DNA from: Enterococcus larvae
GTDB lineage: Bacteria; Bacillota; Bacilli; Lactobacillales; Enterococcaceae
Reading direction: 5' to 3'
NCBI RefSeq assembly: GCF_017830045.1
Contig: NZ_JAEDXU010000002.1
Coordinates: 310,001-374,000, forward strand
Length of the DNA stretch: 64,000 bases
A program made the translations under genes and the position numbers. Below are positions 38,801 to 45,721 of this stretch, piece by piece (the first letter of the stretch is position 1; each line of letters opens with the position of its first letter). The notes under the pieces are model-generated. The model ran no database searches and had not been told where the DNA came from. It worked only from the letters and a program-made list of their open reading frames with translations.

Positions 38801-39565
38801 GGCAGCCATGATTGCGACATAGTCACCGGACTGAATATTTTTCTTCTTCAAAAGTGCAGCAATACAATTTGCTCGACGATTGAACTCTTCAAAGGTGATT
38901 TCTTCCCCCTCATACACGAGAGCCGTCTTATTTGGGAATTTCTTTACTGTATTTTCAATAATTTCATGTACACAAGCGTCTTTAGAAAATTCATAATCTG
39001 TCTGGTTTACTTCAGCTAACAACTTTTTTTCTTTTTCTGAGACGATGTCATAATCCAGTACAAGTTTTTTAGGATCTTCCATAATTGCCGTAAGTAATGT
39101 TTGAAAATGAAGATGAAGAATATCCATCTCTTCTTCTTCATAGAGCTCAGAAGAATAGTGATACTGAACGAGAAGATCATCATGGCCGTTTTCTTCCACC
39201 TGAATCATCAGCTCACAAAGAATTTCATCTGACGTATTCGCTGTCCCGGTTTGCCAAACCGTTCCTCGAATGCCAGCCTTTTGTTCCTCTGTTTCTTCAA
39301 GTTTGGAGGTAGTCATCTGCTTCAGCATGTCTACAAGTGTAGCGTTTTCCAATAATTCTCCTGTTAGAGATCCGGTATAATTAGTATGTTGAAATAAGTC
39401 CATTGAAAAAATCTTGTTTCCTTTAGTTTTGCACATAAGCAAGAGAAAGACGCCGGAGAAGAACGCATTTTTTGATACACCCGCTTTCTCACAGACCTCC
39501 AACGCTTTTTCCGTATTCAGGCCAATACGTTTATTCAGTTTCTTCAAGTATTTTTTATTACTCAT
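29828..39565 (-). CDS. Nonribosomal peptide synthetase, modules 1-3 (partial C-A-T-C-A-T-C-A-T-inactive E)
   Basis: 3245 residues; ATG with AAGGAG. Order: a truncated C-like region without HHxxxDG (1-200), A1 (YTSGTTGMPK, ~344), T1 (GGHSLR, ~720), C (HHIISDG, ~903), A2 (~1368), T2 (GGHSLK, ~1745), C (HHIVADG, ~1932), A3 (~2393), T3 (GGDSIK, ~2775), and an epimerase-like domain (~2825-3245) whose catalytic motif has become SPLIADEKAV. A1 lacks the Asp that binds the alpha-amino group (pocket by eye S-T-S-L-E-G-A-V-V), suggesting a non-standard starter acid. A2 (D-A-F-F-L-G-V-T-F-K) resembles Ile/Val codes. A3 (D-A-L-I-M-G-A-V-Y-K) is hydrophobic, perhaps aromatic. The C-terminal helix DEIDLLNTLLD looks like a donor docking helix. 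It is the first gene of the operon; the next synthetase starts 44 bp later. Confidence 0.93.
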   Translation of the reverse strand: MSNKKYLKKLNKRIGLNTEKALEVCEKAGVSKNAFFSGVFLLLMCKTKGNKIFSMDLFQHTNYTGSLTGELLENATLVDMLKQMTTSKLEETEEQKAGIRGTVWQTGTANTSDEILCELMIQVEENGHDDLLVQYHYSSELYEEEEMDILHLHFQTLLTAIMEDPKKLVLDYDIVSEKEKKLLAEVNQTDYEFSKDACVHEIIENTVKKFPNKTALVYEGEEITFEEFNRRANCIAALLKKKNIQSGDYVAIMAARGVELICSIFGVLKSGAAYVPMNPIFPIDRLRYMMQDSQAKMILTTGCPEELGEFCPIVDLNDSALYEGDAENPVRQAGPDDTLCLIYTSGTTGMPKSVRINHGAIVNYCEFNAYDFLKLNEHDRVPQFAPITFSTAISEITTTLLSGATLYLLTDEKIKNIPLFNQFLHDIQATMCLLPPIYCDYVQLPDSVRMVETGGSACHKEAAERMVAQGAKYYNAYGLSEGTVVSVWEHQQGEEVKKIPIGKPVANTKVYIMNDNKVNGLYMPGELCVTGMAVSGGYLNLTELNEKRFVANPFGDGKMLKTGDIVQWNHKGELEYVGRSDNQVQIRGMRVELEEIEHSLLKDPAIINVAAISKEDNQRETSIAAFVTSKEQLDIPALKKQLRQRLVDYMIPANIIQLETLPLTVNGKVDRQTLATIPIEESTSFVALETETEKQIAAFFEKIVKAEKVGRQTDFFEAGGHSLRLTRLLNAIEAAFSVRLSVSDIYKHSTVEAIGAQIDAAGEQEIEMIPVAEERAFYPLSSAQKQIYIATALDDTGKSYNVPVSLAFSGLLDTDRLTSVFQQLITRHDSLRTVFKTIDGQPVQVIQQNTSAAIEDETVAVLSDEVIAQGFNTFVRPFDLETAPLMRMKVLSDSEKSVLFVDVHHIISDGGSFNTLLGEISALYGGHTLAPLTVQYKDFSEWQKKQDLEKQKQFWLEQFKDVPESLDLPVDYKRTARQSFEGKTVKQTIPTAAKEGLAQLAQRTGTTEYMVLLSVCMIMLGKYSRQEDVVVGTSISGRTRQEIENVQGIFVNTLAMRGRPQADKTLLQFLQEIKESSLQAYQNQEFPFDELVGELDIPRDLSRNPLFDVMFVLQNNEQPEQRWGDLAIESANMEEQGAKFDLTFSISETTDGYELSLDYRTALFKEVSMEQMLQHYITLLQNAANDETQLLAQLSAVDIAEQKKIQTIFNDSDKISDYNNQTIAEIFEKQAAAFPNKPAVIYKDQVLTYQQLNEKANNLAAHLKAADVKANDFVAVEAKRDPSTIVGIMGIVKAGAAYVPIDPDYPESRITYMLNDCGSKVLLASDAFSKLLADASIPLLSLDEIAAEKGIADNPTVVNKEDDLLYLMYTSGTTGKPKGTMIEHRNVFHLLESSEPVGLSNSTIMLQAGSLSFDAATFEIWGSLLKGGSLILTEKESFMNSQLLKQTIETHAINTMFLTTALFNQHIEIDPHIFDGLESLLFGGEKLSERHVGQLLEVNQTTSLLHVYGPTEGTTFSEYHLIHQDDLKSVVPIGKPFPTTTAYILSDEGELCGIGMKGELCVGGTGVARGYWQNAELTDKVFIDSPFGRLYRTGDLAKWCADGSIDFLGRVDDQIKLRGFRVELEEITNTILNATTIQQAVTILTAEKKIAVYVADAAPIDLSALKEQLRKQLPEYMLPDLLLQLAEMPVTPTGKIDRSALPIILEEAEEEGIAPRNELEAKVASVFSEVLGRRMNGVKTNFFDQGGHSLKAMQLLNKLEAVFTTRIPLKDFFEEPTVENVSRKISSSSTIGYERIQKAAVQETYPASSTQTRLYVIHEFDETGIAYNVPVGLSFEQAIDQKQVEQSFHQLIKRHEALRTSFYTGTDGIVYQKIAAAEDIPFALETGELKDESDLQKLLTNFVRPFDLSEGPLFRVKIVHTPTGGSLLLMDIHHIVADGLSVQILLKEFAELYNGGTLSTQELQYKDYSEWLSARSMEDHAQFWKSELSGELPILELPLDHRRPQKQSFAGETLSTRISEPLKHKLAALAKQTGTTEYMILLAAYQILLHKYSRQEEIVVGTSVSGRTHADVEAMVGMFVNTLVLKARPEKQKSFTAFLEEIKEQNLQMLEHQEFPFEKIVEMLELPRSLSRNPLFDVMFVYQNQQEEAITLGGSKGKELEVEGTVAKFDLSFRFTETATDYQLIIEYAKDLFKAESIEFMLSHYLVLLEDAVDHSEKAIKDLILINEQEKHVLDSFQSPKKALDLNQTVVSSFEQQVQKYAEQPAVVYGAQQLSYGELNERANQVAHYLRSIGTRPDDLIALIADRSIEMIVSMMGVIKAGGAYVPIDPQAPEERRRYLLTDCQPKVVLTTLELPQELYGIPVVSAKQESFNTFKTDNLEYVNQSNDLLYCIYTSGTTGKPKGVLVEHKGVLNAKQFFSDSLELTGQDQMLQFSNYIFDASVLEIFTALLNGSALHLVDEEQLKNPSFIEKYLSEHISFAILPPQYAASINIKDVDTVMTGGSVATRKIVSEESGNTIGHYLNAYGPTEATVYTTSWSYKKTAAVQEDTLPEQLSVGKPITNVDVFIMEDRQLCGVGVVGELCISGVSLARGYLNKPVLTAAAFIDNPFGEGKLYRSGDLARWNADGNLEYMGRIDEQVKIRGYRIEPGEIESILRGADFIKDAAVIVTNADSNPQLAAYFVSDDEIDLSGLQKYLGKQLPEYMIPDAIMQLSEIPTTPNGKLDKKALPVIKLGSAEALVQPETPMEEQLVQVFKDVLGLSEIGTNQHFLALGGDSIKAIRIAAKIRENGLDILVKDILQYSTIKQISKHVQSTADNGLTAAQVEQSGITALSAAQKLLLNDPLLENHVLRLGFNQKIDEQRLTTAFEALRKHHDVLRTIFTEEHQEIVPVADAEAFHIKTTTLDSNSNSEILTQAEEEMKRAAQTNKGQLLSGHFLHFSDKDHLVVGISPLIADEKAVQILLEDLIAAYSSLEEEAVALLPEKTLPFHAWVETSTSQQLVVAVDIESRTPSASSRKQVQQSYQKIDFVSQLEQANQAFSTTTEELMLTALTTALDEIGQNNREVLIESDGRIADKHALNIIRTVGQFTELEALQLSNNSNMTETILETKEQRRRVQKADKEKVIELAKPIRFRLKEAEQVFLDTETEKLFSETVETKQLYTTIHTALELSVVFSDTELQLNVDYLEDTVTAEQIHLFHEAYEKAVLQVIGHCLNQEEAFRTAEDFEVFDMEADEIDLLNTLLD

Positions 39566-39594
39566 TTACACATCTCCTTTTCATTGTTTAATGA

Positions 39595-39660
39595 TGTACA
39601 CACCGATCTTTTACAAAAATAAAAAAGAATAAGAATCTATTGTATTGATAAATGTGTACA
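39595..39660. repeat. Inverted repeat TGTACACA / TGTGTACA
   Basis: TGTACACA (39595-39602) and TGTGTACA (39653-39660) are perfect complements in the leader of the first synthetase, ending near its ribosome site. Possible regulator binding or leader structure. Confidence 0.4.
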
Positions 39661-39687
39661 AAATAACTATGGATGATTGCTGTCACA

Positions 39688-39814
39688 CCTTCGGAAGTTA
39701 CGAAAAATCATCCTTAAGTTAAATATAAATCACATATAATATATGTTTTTATTTTAAAAATTTCATTATTTATTTTTAATAAAAACACCTTTTTTTTATT
39801 AATGTTTCCGAAGG
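39688..39814. repeat. Pair of inverted TTCCGAAGG elements
   Basis: CCTTCGGAA (39688-39696) and TTCCGAAGG (39806-39814) are perfect reverse complements. The similarity extends outward: each TTCCGAAGG is followed within six bases by TGACA in its own direction. This looks like a two-site operator for a dedicated regulator. Confidence 0.45.
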
Positions 39815-39824
39815 GTAATGACAA
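39796..39824 (-). promoter_or_regulatory. Candidate promoter of the NRPS operon
   Basis: On the minus strand TTGTCA (39824-39819), 17 bp, TAATAA (39801-39796). The spacer contains one of the TTCCGAAGG elements. It would give a leader of about 230 bases. Other AT-rich -10 candidates exist in this 520-bp gap. Confidence 0.35.
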
Positions 39825-39854
39825 GTTTAGAATGAATCAGAACATTTACCAAAC

Positions 39855-39937
39855 GTTATTTTACATTTGATAAGTAGAAGTATACATAAAATAAAAATGG
39901 AATTCAATATAAAATTTGCGTTCCTATGTAAAATAAC
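39855..39937. repeat. Perfect 12-bp inverted repeat in the NRPS-PPTase intergenic region
   Basis: GTTATTTTACAT (39855-39866) and ATGTAAAATAAC (39926-39937), 59 bp apart, between the divergent NRPS operon and the phosphopantetheinyl transferase gene; a possible shared regulatory site. Confidence 0.5.
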
Positions 39938-40027
39938 AGTTTTCTTGTGTAAAAAATACTTTTTATAAAGATATGTAGAGTGTTCTGGTTTGTTAATGGT
40001 CTTAAGTTTAGCTATTTCATTTACATC

Positions 40028-40055
40028 TTGCTTTTAGAGAGAATTATATTATACT
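40028..40055 (+). promoter_or_regulatory. Promoter of the phosphopantetheinyl transferase gene
   Basis: TTGCTT (40028-40033), 16 bp, TATACT (40050-40055), followed by GGAGGTG and the ATG at 40086. Confidence 0.55.
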
Positions 40056-40085
40056 TTATGGGTATGCTTTTTTGGAGGTGATAAA

Positions 40086-40781
40086 ATGATTCAATTATAT
40101 GCTATTGATTTAAATAACTATAAAGAGATTGGAGGATATACGCGCTTCTTCTCTCTTTTAGATGAAGAGCGATTGTTGCGTATTCACAGCTTTGAATTTG
40201 AAAAAGATCGATTGGTCTGTAGTTTGGCTGGTCTGCTGCTGCACTATATCAGCAGAAATTGCTATAAGATGAGTGAGCTGGAAACAATCTTGGTATATAA
40301 TTCTCAAGGGAAGCCGCAGTTTAAAAACAGCCCTTTTCACTTTAGTATCTCTCATTCTGGAAATTGGCTTCTTTGTGCTTGGAGTAATCAGCTGGTTGGA
40401 ATAGATGTAGAAAAAGTAGAAGTTATTCCAGACTATCTTGATATAGCTAAACAATTTTTTCACCCATGTGAGTATGAGAACTTGAAGCAAAAGAATCCGG
40501 CAAAACAGCTTCAAGATTTTTACAAACTTTGGACTGCAAAGGAGAGTTATATCAAATATTCGGGAGAAGGCTTGAGCTGCCCTCTATCCTCTTTTTTTAT
40601 AGATGAAGATAGCTATGGCTTTTTTCTGTCAGAACGTCCCTTACCACGATTTTATAGCGGCTGGTTGGATTCTGAACATCCATATACTGTTTACTCAGAC
40701 GAACAAATAGAAAATGATTCTTTTGTCTTTCTTTCCGAATCAGCCTTTTCCTCTGGGTTGGAAGAACACTTGAAACAATAG
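40086..40781 (+). CDS. 4'-phosphopantetheinyl transferase, Sfp type
   Basis: 231 residues, the Sfp size class. The motifs GKPQF, FSISHSG, GIDVEKVE (Mg binding) and FYKLWTAKESYIKYSGEGL are all present. It moves the phosphopantetheine arm of CoA to the Ser of each T domain, an absolute need for the six carrier domains of the adjacent synthetases. It reads away from them and has its own promoter and terminator. AcpS, the housekeeping enzyme, is of another type, so this one is very likely dedicated to the peptide locus. Confidence 0.93.
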   Translation: MIQLYAIDLNNYKEIGGYTRFFSLLDEERLLRIHSFEFEKDRLVCSLAGLLLHYISRNCYKMSELETILVYNSQGKPQFKNSPFHFSISHSGNWLLCAWSNQLVGIDVEKVEVIPDYLDIAKQFFHPCEYENLKQKNPAKQLQDFYKLWTAKESYIKYSGEGLSCPLSSFFIDEDSYGFFLSERPLPRFYSGWLDSEHPYTVYSDEQIENDSFVFLSESAFSSGLEEHLKQ

Positions 40782-40795
40782 AGTATTTAAATCAC

Positions 40796-40829
40796 AAAAA
40801 GCGCAGACTTCATTTATCTGCGCTTTTTT
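40796..40829. terminator. Bidirectional terminator
   Basis: AAAAAGCGCAGA and TCTGCGCTTTTTT flank a 9-base loop between the transferase and the convergent ABC transporter. Confidence 0.9.
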
Positions 40830-40836
40830 ATTATTT

Positions 40837-41550
40837 CTATCCTCTACCTGTCTGTTTGTGTTCGATGATCACGCCATCCTTCATGTGTAGAACGTGAGAG
40901 CCGTATTCAGCAGATTCCTCAGAGTGAGTAACTTGAACAATCGTCGTCTTCTCTTCTTGGTTGATTTTTCGAAGCAGCTCCATCACTGCCTGTCCGTTCT
41001 TTGAATCCAGATTTCCAATCGGTTCATCGGCAAGAATCACCTTTGGCTCAATGATCAATGCCCGTGCAATAGCGACCCTTTGCTGCTGCCCGCCTGACAG
41101 CTCATTAGGAAAGGCTTTTCTTTTATCCCTGATCCCGATTTTTTTCAGCAGCACATCTAATTTTTCCTGATAATCTTTGATGTTCTGTCCATCCAAGATT
41201 AGAGGAAGTAGAATATTGTCTTCCACTGTTAAGTTAGGAACAAGATTGTAAAACTGGAAGATAAAACCGATGTCTCTTCTCTTTAAAAGGCTTTTCTCTT
41301 TTGCAGACATTTGCCCCAGTGGTTTATTATCGATTGAAATCCTTCCGGAGGTTGGGTCATCCAACCCGCCAAGTATATATAAAAGCGTTGATTTTCCTGA
41401 TCCGGAAGGCCCCATGATCGATAGGAACTGTCCTTTTTTTACTGAAAATGTAATATCCTTCAATGCATGAACTTCCACTTCTCGATTGACTTCAAAGGTT
41501 TTTTGAACATTCTCTACACGGATGATACTTTTTGATTTCTTCTTTTCCAT
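40837..41550 (-). CDS. ABC transporter ATP-binding protein, MacB/LolD type
   Basis: 237 residues. Walker [10 protein letters not shown], the Q-loop [12 protein letters not shown], the signature [15 protein letters not shown] and Walker B VILADEP are intact; 'GNLDS' after Walker B is typical of the MacB/LolD/Lpt group paired with FtsX-like permeases. It powers the permease encoded just upstream (149-bp gap, same strand). In peptide antibiotic loci such pairs export the product or remove it from the membrane for self-protection; no experiment can be inferred from sequence. Confidence 0.9.
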   Translation of the reverse strand: MEKKKSKSIIRVENVQKTFEVNREVEVHALKDITFSVKKGQFLSIMGPSGSGKSTLLYILGGLDDPTSGRISIDNKPLGQMSAKEKSLLKRRDIGFIFQFYNLVPNLTVEDNILLPLILDGQNIKDYQEKLDVLLKKIGIRDKRKAFPNELSGGQQQRVAIARALIIEPKVILADEPIGNLDSKNGQAVMELLRKINQEEKTTIVQVTHSEESAEYGSHVLHMKDGVIIEHKQTGRG

Positions 41551-41699
41551 TGGTTCGCTCCTTGCTCTTTATTTTGAGGAAAGTAATTGAGGCTCTGTTT
41601 TCGTTATATTGATAATCGTGCAGCATCAAGAGAAATAGGCAAAACCAAACAATTATTTCCCTTCCATGCCATGTTTAGTGTCAGAAAGCGCATGTGCCA

Positions 41700-44186
41700 T
41701 TATTCGTATTTTAGTTCTTCAATAATAGTCAGTTTTCGCAGTTTCCATAACGCTGGTATTGAGGAAAGTATGACAATCAGCCATAGCAGAACAAATACAA
41801 TCGGAAGATAACCGACATTGATCCTTATCGGGAAGTCTGTTTCCATCAATTGCCCCATGACTTTCTCAACTAAATGCGCCTCTGCAAAGGTTAACGGAAC
41901 ACCAATGATAAAAGTAGCCAATACTGTCAGTATTCCTTCGTAAAGCAGCATGCCTGTTAATTGTCCCTGACTCATCCCTAAAGAAGCATACAAAGCAAAA
42001 TCCTTTTTTCTCTGAAGGAAACTAATTGTTGTATTACTGATGATACCGAAGCTGCCGATAATGATTGTCATTAAGGAGAACGCCTGAAAAATGGAAATCA
42101 TCAATTCATTTTGTTCAGTATTTTGCTGTGTCTGTTCATCCTTCGTATAGACATCAGCTGTATAGTCATTCAATTCCTTTTTCAGAAGCTTCTGTGTTTC
42201 CTTTTGCCCCTTTGTTGAATTGAAGTAGTAATTCGTAGTTGTAGATGCCCGAAGGTTCTCAGGAATATTATCCAAATTCAGTAAAAAGTAGTTGAAGGAG
42301 GATTTGTTTTTATACAGTCCAACCAGCTTCATATCCTTTTGCTCATTTCCAAATGGGAATGAGATCGTATCACCGACCTTCAAGTTCAGTTTTTCTGCAT
42401 AGCTGTAGGTCGTCATAAAGGAATTAGAGCCGTCTCCAAGCTGCTCGAAAACCTTATCAAAGCTTTTATCCTGCCAATCGATATAGGCATAGTAATTTCT
42501 ATATGCAGTTGGATCATCAAAGGCAATCAAGTTGTAGGCATAATCATCGATTTTGATATTCGTCAGGATTTCGCTATGGAAATTACTTTCAATCAACCCT
42601 GTTTCCTGCAGTCGTTCTGTCACTTCTTCCTGTTGGCTGCTCAAACCGTTAGCTGGAACTTGAATATTCACATCATAGTGGTAACCGGCATAAACACTAG
42701 TCATCGTGTTTCTCATACTATTTTCAATCCCGTTGATCAGCAGCATGACCATCAAGCCTACTGTAAATAAAGTAATATTGCTTCGAATGATTTTCGATGT
42801 TCCCATATTTTGAGCTGAGAGTGCCAACAAGCTAAGCTTATTTTTTAATCCGGAGAACAAGCCGTTCATCATTTTCTCTGTCAGCTTCGGATAAATCAAT
42901 AGGAAAGCGATGAAAACAAGTGCCAGTAGAATAACCACTACTATTACCTGTTCTTTGAACAAGAAATATCCGACGAATGAAACAACCATTAGCAGAACGC
43001 CTACAAAGAAGCTGCTCCATTTTACCTTCTTCTCTACCGCAAACTCATTAAGGATGACTTCCTTAACTGAGTAACGCTTCAGCTTCACTACCGGGATCAA
43101 TACCGCAAGCAGACTTAATCCAATCGAAAAAATCAGCCCGGTAAGAATCAATGTTGGTGAAAATACTACAGCTTCATAGATGTCGTATTCTGCCAACGGA
43201 GAGGACACCCGATTAATAATAACTGTCAATCCATAACCGATAAGCACACCTAATACACCGCCGACGAATCCATAAATGCCGCTCTCAGCTAAAAATAGCA
43301 GACGAATCTGTCCATGTGTTGCGCCTTGACTAAGGAAGGTTCCAACGGTGTTCATTCTTTCTGTGATCGTCAATCTAAAGGCTCCGTTAATAATTAGAAT
43401 GCTGGCTAGAACAACCATCAAAAACATGAAGGTAATGACCATCGTGATCTGATTGACGATCTGTTCCATTTGACCGGAATCATACACTTCTGCAGCTGTA
43501 TAGTCTGCATTCTCCTTGTTGAACGCTTTGATGGCGTTAACAACCGAAGCTTTATCAGTTTCTACAAAGACAACTGTATAGTCTGAGCCTGAAATATCGG
43601 TTAAATATTCTTTTTCAAACAGGATCGTGTAGTTTCCACGAGTGTCGTTATAGAACATCCCCTGATTCTGAGCGATCGCCCCCACCTTTAATTCTTGGTC
43701 TTTGTCATTGATAGGGATAGTGATCGTATCTCCCAGCTTTAGCTTCAGCTCTTTGCTGGCACGTTGACTAATACTTATACTATCTTTTGACCAATCTGTT
43801 TCCTGTATCTCTGTAAATACAGCTTTCTTAGGGAAATCTTTTTCCTGTCTCCCTCTTAAAGTTAATGAAGTATCAAAATCAGCCTTGCTGTTCTTCAGCT
43901 TGATTTTTTGCAGAAGAATTTCGGGCACTTCATTTTTCATTTTCACAAAATTGAGTTCATTAGGGTCGATTCCGGCTCCTGACGAGTAGTCATTTTTTGT
44001 GATGGATACCTCTTTCCCTTCAAATGCTTCCATCTGGATTTTTTTCTGGGAATCCATTACTGTCTCAAAGGCTTTTTGACTACCGATAAATAAACCGGTG
44101 CTTAAAGCGATGGAGACAATGAGCATCAGCAATCTGCCTTTGTTTTTTATCATGCTCTTTAAAATATACTTGACCAGAATTCTCAT
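41700..44186 (-). CDS. ABC transporter permease with two FtsX domains
   Basis: 828 residues. One N-terminal membrane helix (residues ~15-35), a large extracytoplasmic domain, then two FtsX-like bundles (about 250-400 and 680-828) separated by further helices. The N-terminal part shows the MacB-type periplasmic-core pattern (LKLGDTITIPI, repeated later as LKVGDTISFPF). It should form the membrane unit of the exporter with the following ATPase. A perfect 8-bp inverted repeat lies immediately upstream of its ribosome site AAGGAG. Likely role: export of, or immunity to, the peptide made by the adjoining synthetases, from location only. Confidence 0.85.
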   Translation of the reverse strand: MRILVKYILKSMIKNKGRLLMLIVSIALSTGLFIGSQKAFETVMDSQKKIQMEAFEGKEVSITKNDYSSGAGIDPNELNFVKMKNEVPEILLQKIKLKNSKADFDTSLTLRGRQEKDFPKKAVFTEIQETDWSKDSISISQRASKELKLKLGDTITIPINDKDQELKVGAIAQNQGMFYNDTRGNYTILFEKEYLTDISGSDYTVVFVETDKASVVNAIKAFNKENADYTAAEVYDSGQMEQIVNQITMVITFMFLMVVLASILIINGAFRLTITERMNTVGTFLSQGATHGQIRLLFLAESGIYGFVGGVLGVLIGYGLTVIINRVSSPLAEYDIYEAVVFSPTLILTGLIFSIGLSLLAVLIPVVKLKRYSVKEVILNEFAVEKKVKWSSFFVGVLLMVVSFVGYFLFKEQVIVVVILLALVFIAFLLIYPKLTEKMMNGLFSGLKNKLSLLALSAQNMGTSKIIRSNITLFTVGLMVMLLINGIENSMRNTMTSVYAGYHYDVNIQVPANGLSSQQEEVTERLQETGLIESNFHSEILTNIKIDDYAYNLIAFDDPTAYRNYYAYIDWQDKSFDKVFEQLGDGSNSFMTTYSYAEKLNLKVGDTISFPFGNEQKDMKLVGLYKNKSSFNYFLLNLDNIPENLRASTTTNYYFNSTKGQKETQKLLKKELNDYTADVYTKDEQTQQNTEQNELMISIFQAFSLMTIIIGSFGIISNTTISFLQRKKDFALYASLGMSQGQLTGMLLYEGILTVLATFIIGVPLTFAEAHLVEKVMGQLMETDFPIRINVGYLPIVFVLLWLIVILSSIPALWKLRKLTIIEELKYE

Positions 44187-44206
44187 AACCCGCTCCTTTC
44201 CTTCTT

Positions 44207-44230
44207 ACATTCACAATTGTTAGTGAATGT
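44207..44230. promoter_or_regulatory. Palindromic operator upstream of the exporter
   Basis: ACATTCAC, 8 bp, GTGAATGT: a perfect inverted repeat 20 bp before the permease start, of the sort bound by TetR or MarR-type repressors. The rest of 44231-44569 holds AT-rich sequence and one terminator and no gene. Confidence 0.55.
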
Positions 44231-44365
44231 TTTTCTTTTGTAATTAATTTATAACACAACAAAACAATAGTAACACAATGAAGAAGACTTTTAAATATAA
44301 ATAACAAGCAATTTGTAAAATTAAATCACCTGAAAAGTTACCTAGCTGCTATTTCATTATTGAAC

Positions 44366-44403
44366 AAAAAAAGAAGACGACCTTTTCATTTGGCCGTCTT
44401 CTT
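44366..44403 (-). terminator. Terminator for the minus strand
   Basis: AAGAAGACG and CGTCTTCTT form the stem; on the minus strand it is followed by TTTTTTTG. It ends transcripts of the 347-aa gene before the ABC exporter promoter. Confidence 0.8.
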
Positions 44404-44569
44404 TGATTTAAAATTATCTTTTTTATCTTAACTGAGTTCCCTTGATCGCTGCAGAAAAACATTGACTTACAGTGCTTTCCCCATTAGCTTTGTTTAAAGC
44501 ATAACAAAAAAATATAAACAAGTTCGGCTAAAAAGATAATGAAAACAACAGCTTAGAGGTATTTCTACC

Positions 44570-45613
44570 CTAGTCAGAGGTGGCAGAAGCGCCGGTCTCC
44601 TGAAGCAGCTGTTGAATATCCTTATTGATCTGCTGCCCTTCAGAAGAATCTGAATAGTGCTGTGTTATGTAGGCGATGAGGCTTTCTAACAGAACAGCTT
44701 GTTCATTTGTCAGTTTTTCAGGTATATGCTGAAGGTACGCTGCAATCAACTCGAGATCCCCGGCAACAAGCTCCAAGCCCACAATCGGGCCGCCTTCCAT
44801 CAAAAGCTGAGAAAAGATGCCGGTGACTCCGTCAATAATTTCTTTCTCCAGAGGCTCTTTTTGCTCAAGCAGCAGCCGAACGTTCCCCTTTTCTAAACAT
44901 TCGTGGCCTAAATACATATCTAAGCCTCCGTTTCTGCAGCCGTTTTTGACGATCCAATCTTGTTGGGCTTCATTCGGCTCTTCAATCATTGTTATACTAT
45001 GCACTTTGCCCCAGCCTGTTAAGGCTTTAGCATAGTCGATACACAGCTCGTTAAATGAGTTCTCTTCAAGCTTATTCTTAAGTGATATTAGAGAGAAATA
45101 AGTAAATTCTTCATGGCGTCCGAGTGTCTTCAACATTTCAACCTGCTTCTCTCCATATGGTCCAATCAACGGCTCTGATAATACGATTCCTGACTTTACT
45201 GCTTCAACAGAAGCTGATTCTGCCATTAACAGCTGACAAAGCGCTGCGTATCGATCGATCTGATTGTTGACAAGCTCGGCATTTTCTAATATTTTCGGTG
45301 TCAAATTGGGTGCAGCAGTCACCGCTCTATAGTTACTTGAGTCGACGAAAGAAAGAATATCCTTGACTATTTTTTTGTCTCCGGTCAGCAAATACCCTCC
45401 AACTAAATCAGCAAGCGCTGCAGCTTCTGTCTCATCACCATTCCCCATAAAATGATAAAGCAGTGTACCGTCGGATGCTCCCGCAGCAAATCGCAGCTCG
45501 CCTTCTTTTACCTCTGTTAATTGAAACTCATTTGTAATACATTTGTTTTTCTCGAGTTCTGTTTGAATTCTTTGGTAAACCGATTCATTTTTTCGTTTGA
45601 ACAACCTAAACAT
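44570..45613 (-). CDS. Hypothetical protein, 347 aa
   Basis: A soluble, acidic, mostly helical protein; no signal peptide or membrane helix. It starts MFRLFKRKNESVYQRIQTEL and ends in a Gln/Ser-rich tail. No catalytic motif or known family is recognised. It stands alone between the ABC exporter and the histidine phosphatase, all on the minus strand, with a terminator downstream. It may be core rather than part of the peptide locus. Confidence 0.7.
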   Translation of the reverse strand: MFRLFKRKNESVYQRIQTELEKNKCITNEFQLTEVKEGELRFAAGASDGTLLYHFMGNGDETEAAALADLVGGYLLTGDKKIVKDILSFVDSSNYRAVTAAPNLTPKILENAELVNNQIDRYAALCQLLMAESASVEAVKSGIVLSEPLIGPYGEKQVEMLKTLGRHEEFTYFSLISLKNKLEENSFNELCIDYAKALTGWGKVHSITMIEEPNEAQQDWIVKNGCRNGGLDMYLGHECLEKGNVRLLLEQKEPLEKEIIDGVTGIFSQLLMEGGPIVGLELVAGDLELIAAYLQHIPEKLTNEQAVLLESLIAYITQHYSDSSEGQQINKDIQQLLQETGASATSD

Positions 45614-45721
45614 GTTCCACTCTCCTATTTCTTTCTCGTTTCATCCTCTTTGCTTATGTCAGTAAAGATCTGTAAGAAGCGGATCTTCGCTGTTGAAGCT
45701 CGAGCCCTTTAAACCCTTTTC

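Noticed and set aside
17625-39565. Many open frames of 60-160 codons opposite or inside the synthetase genes
   Set aside because: They are shadows of the long coding frames, without ribosome sites or family resemblance.
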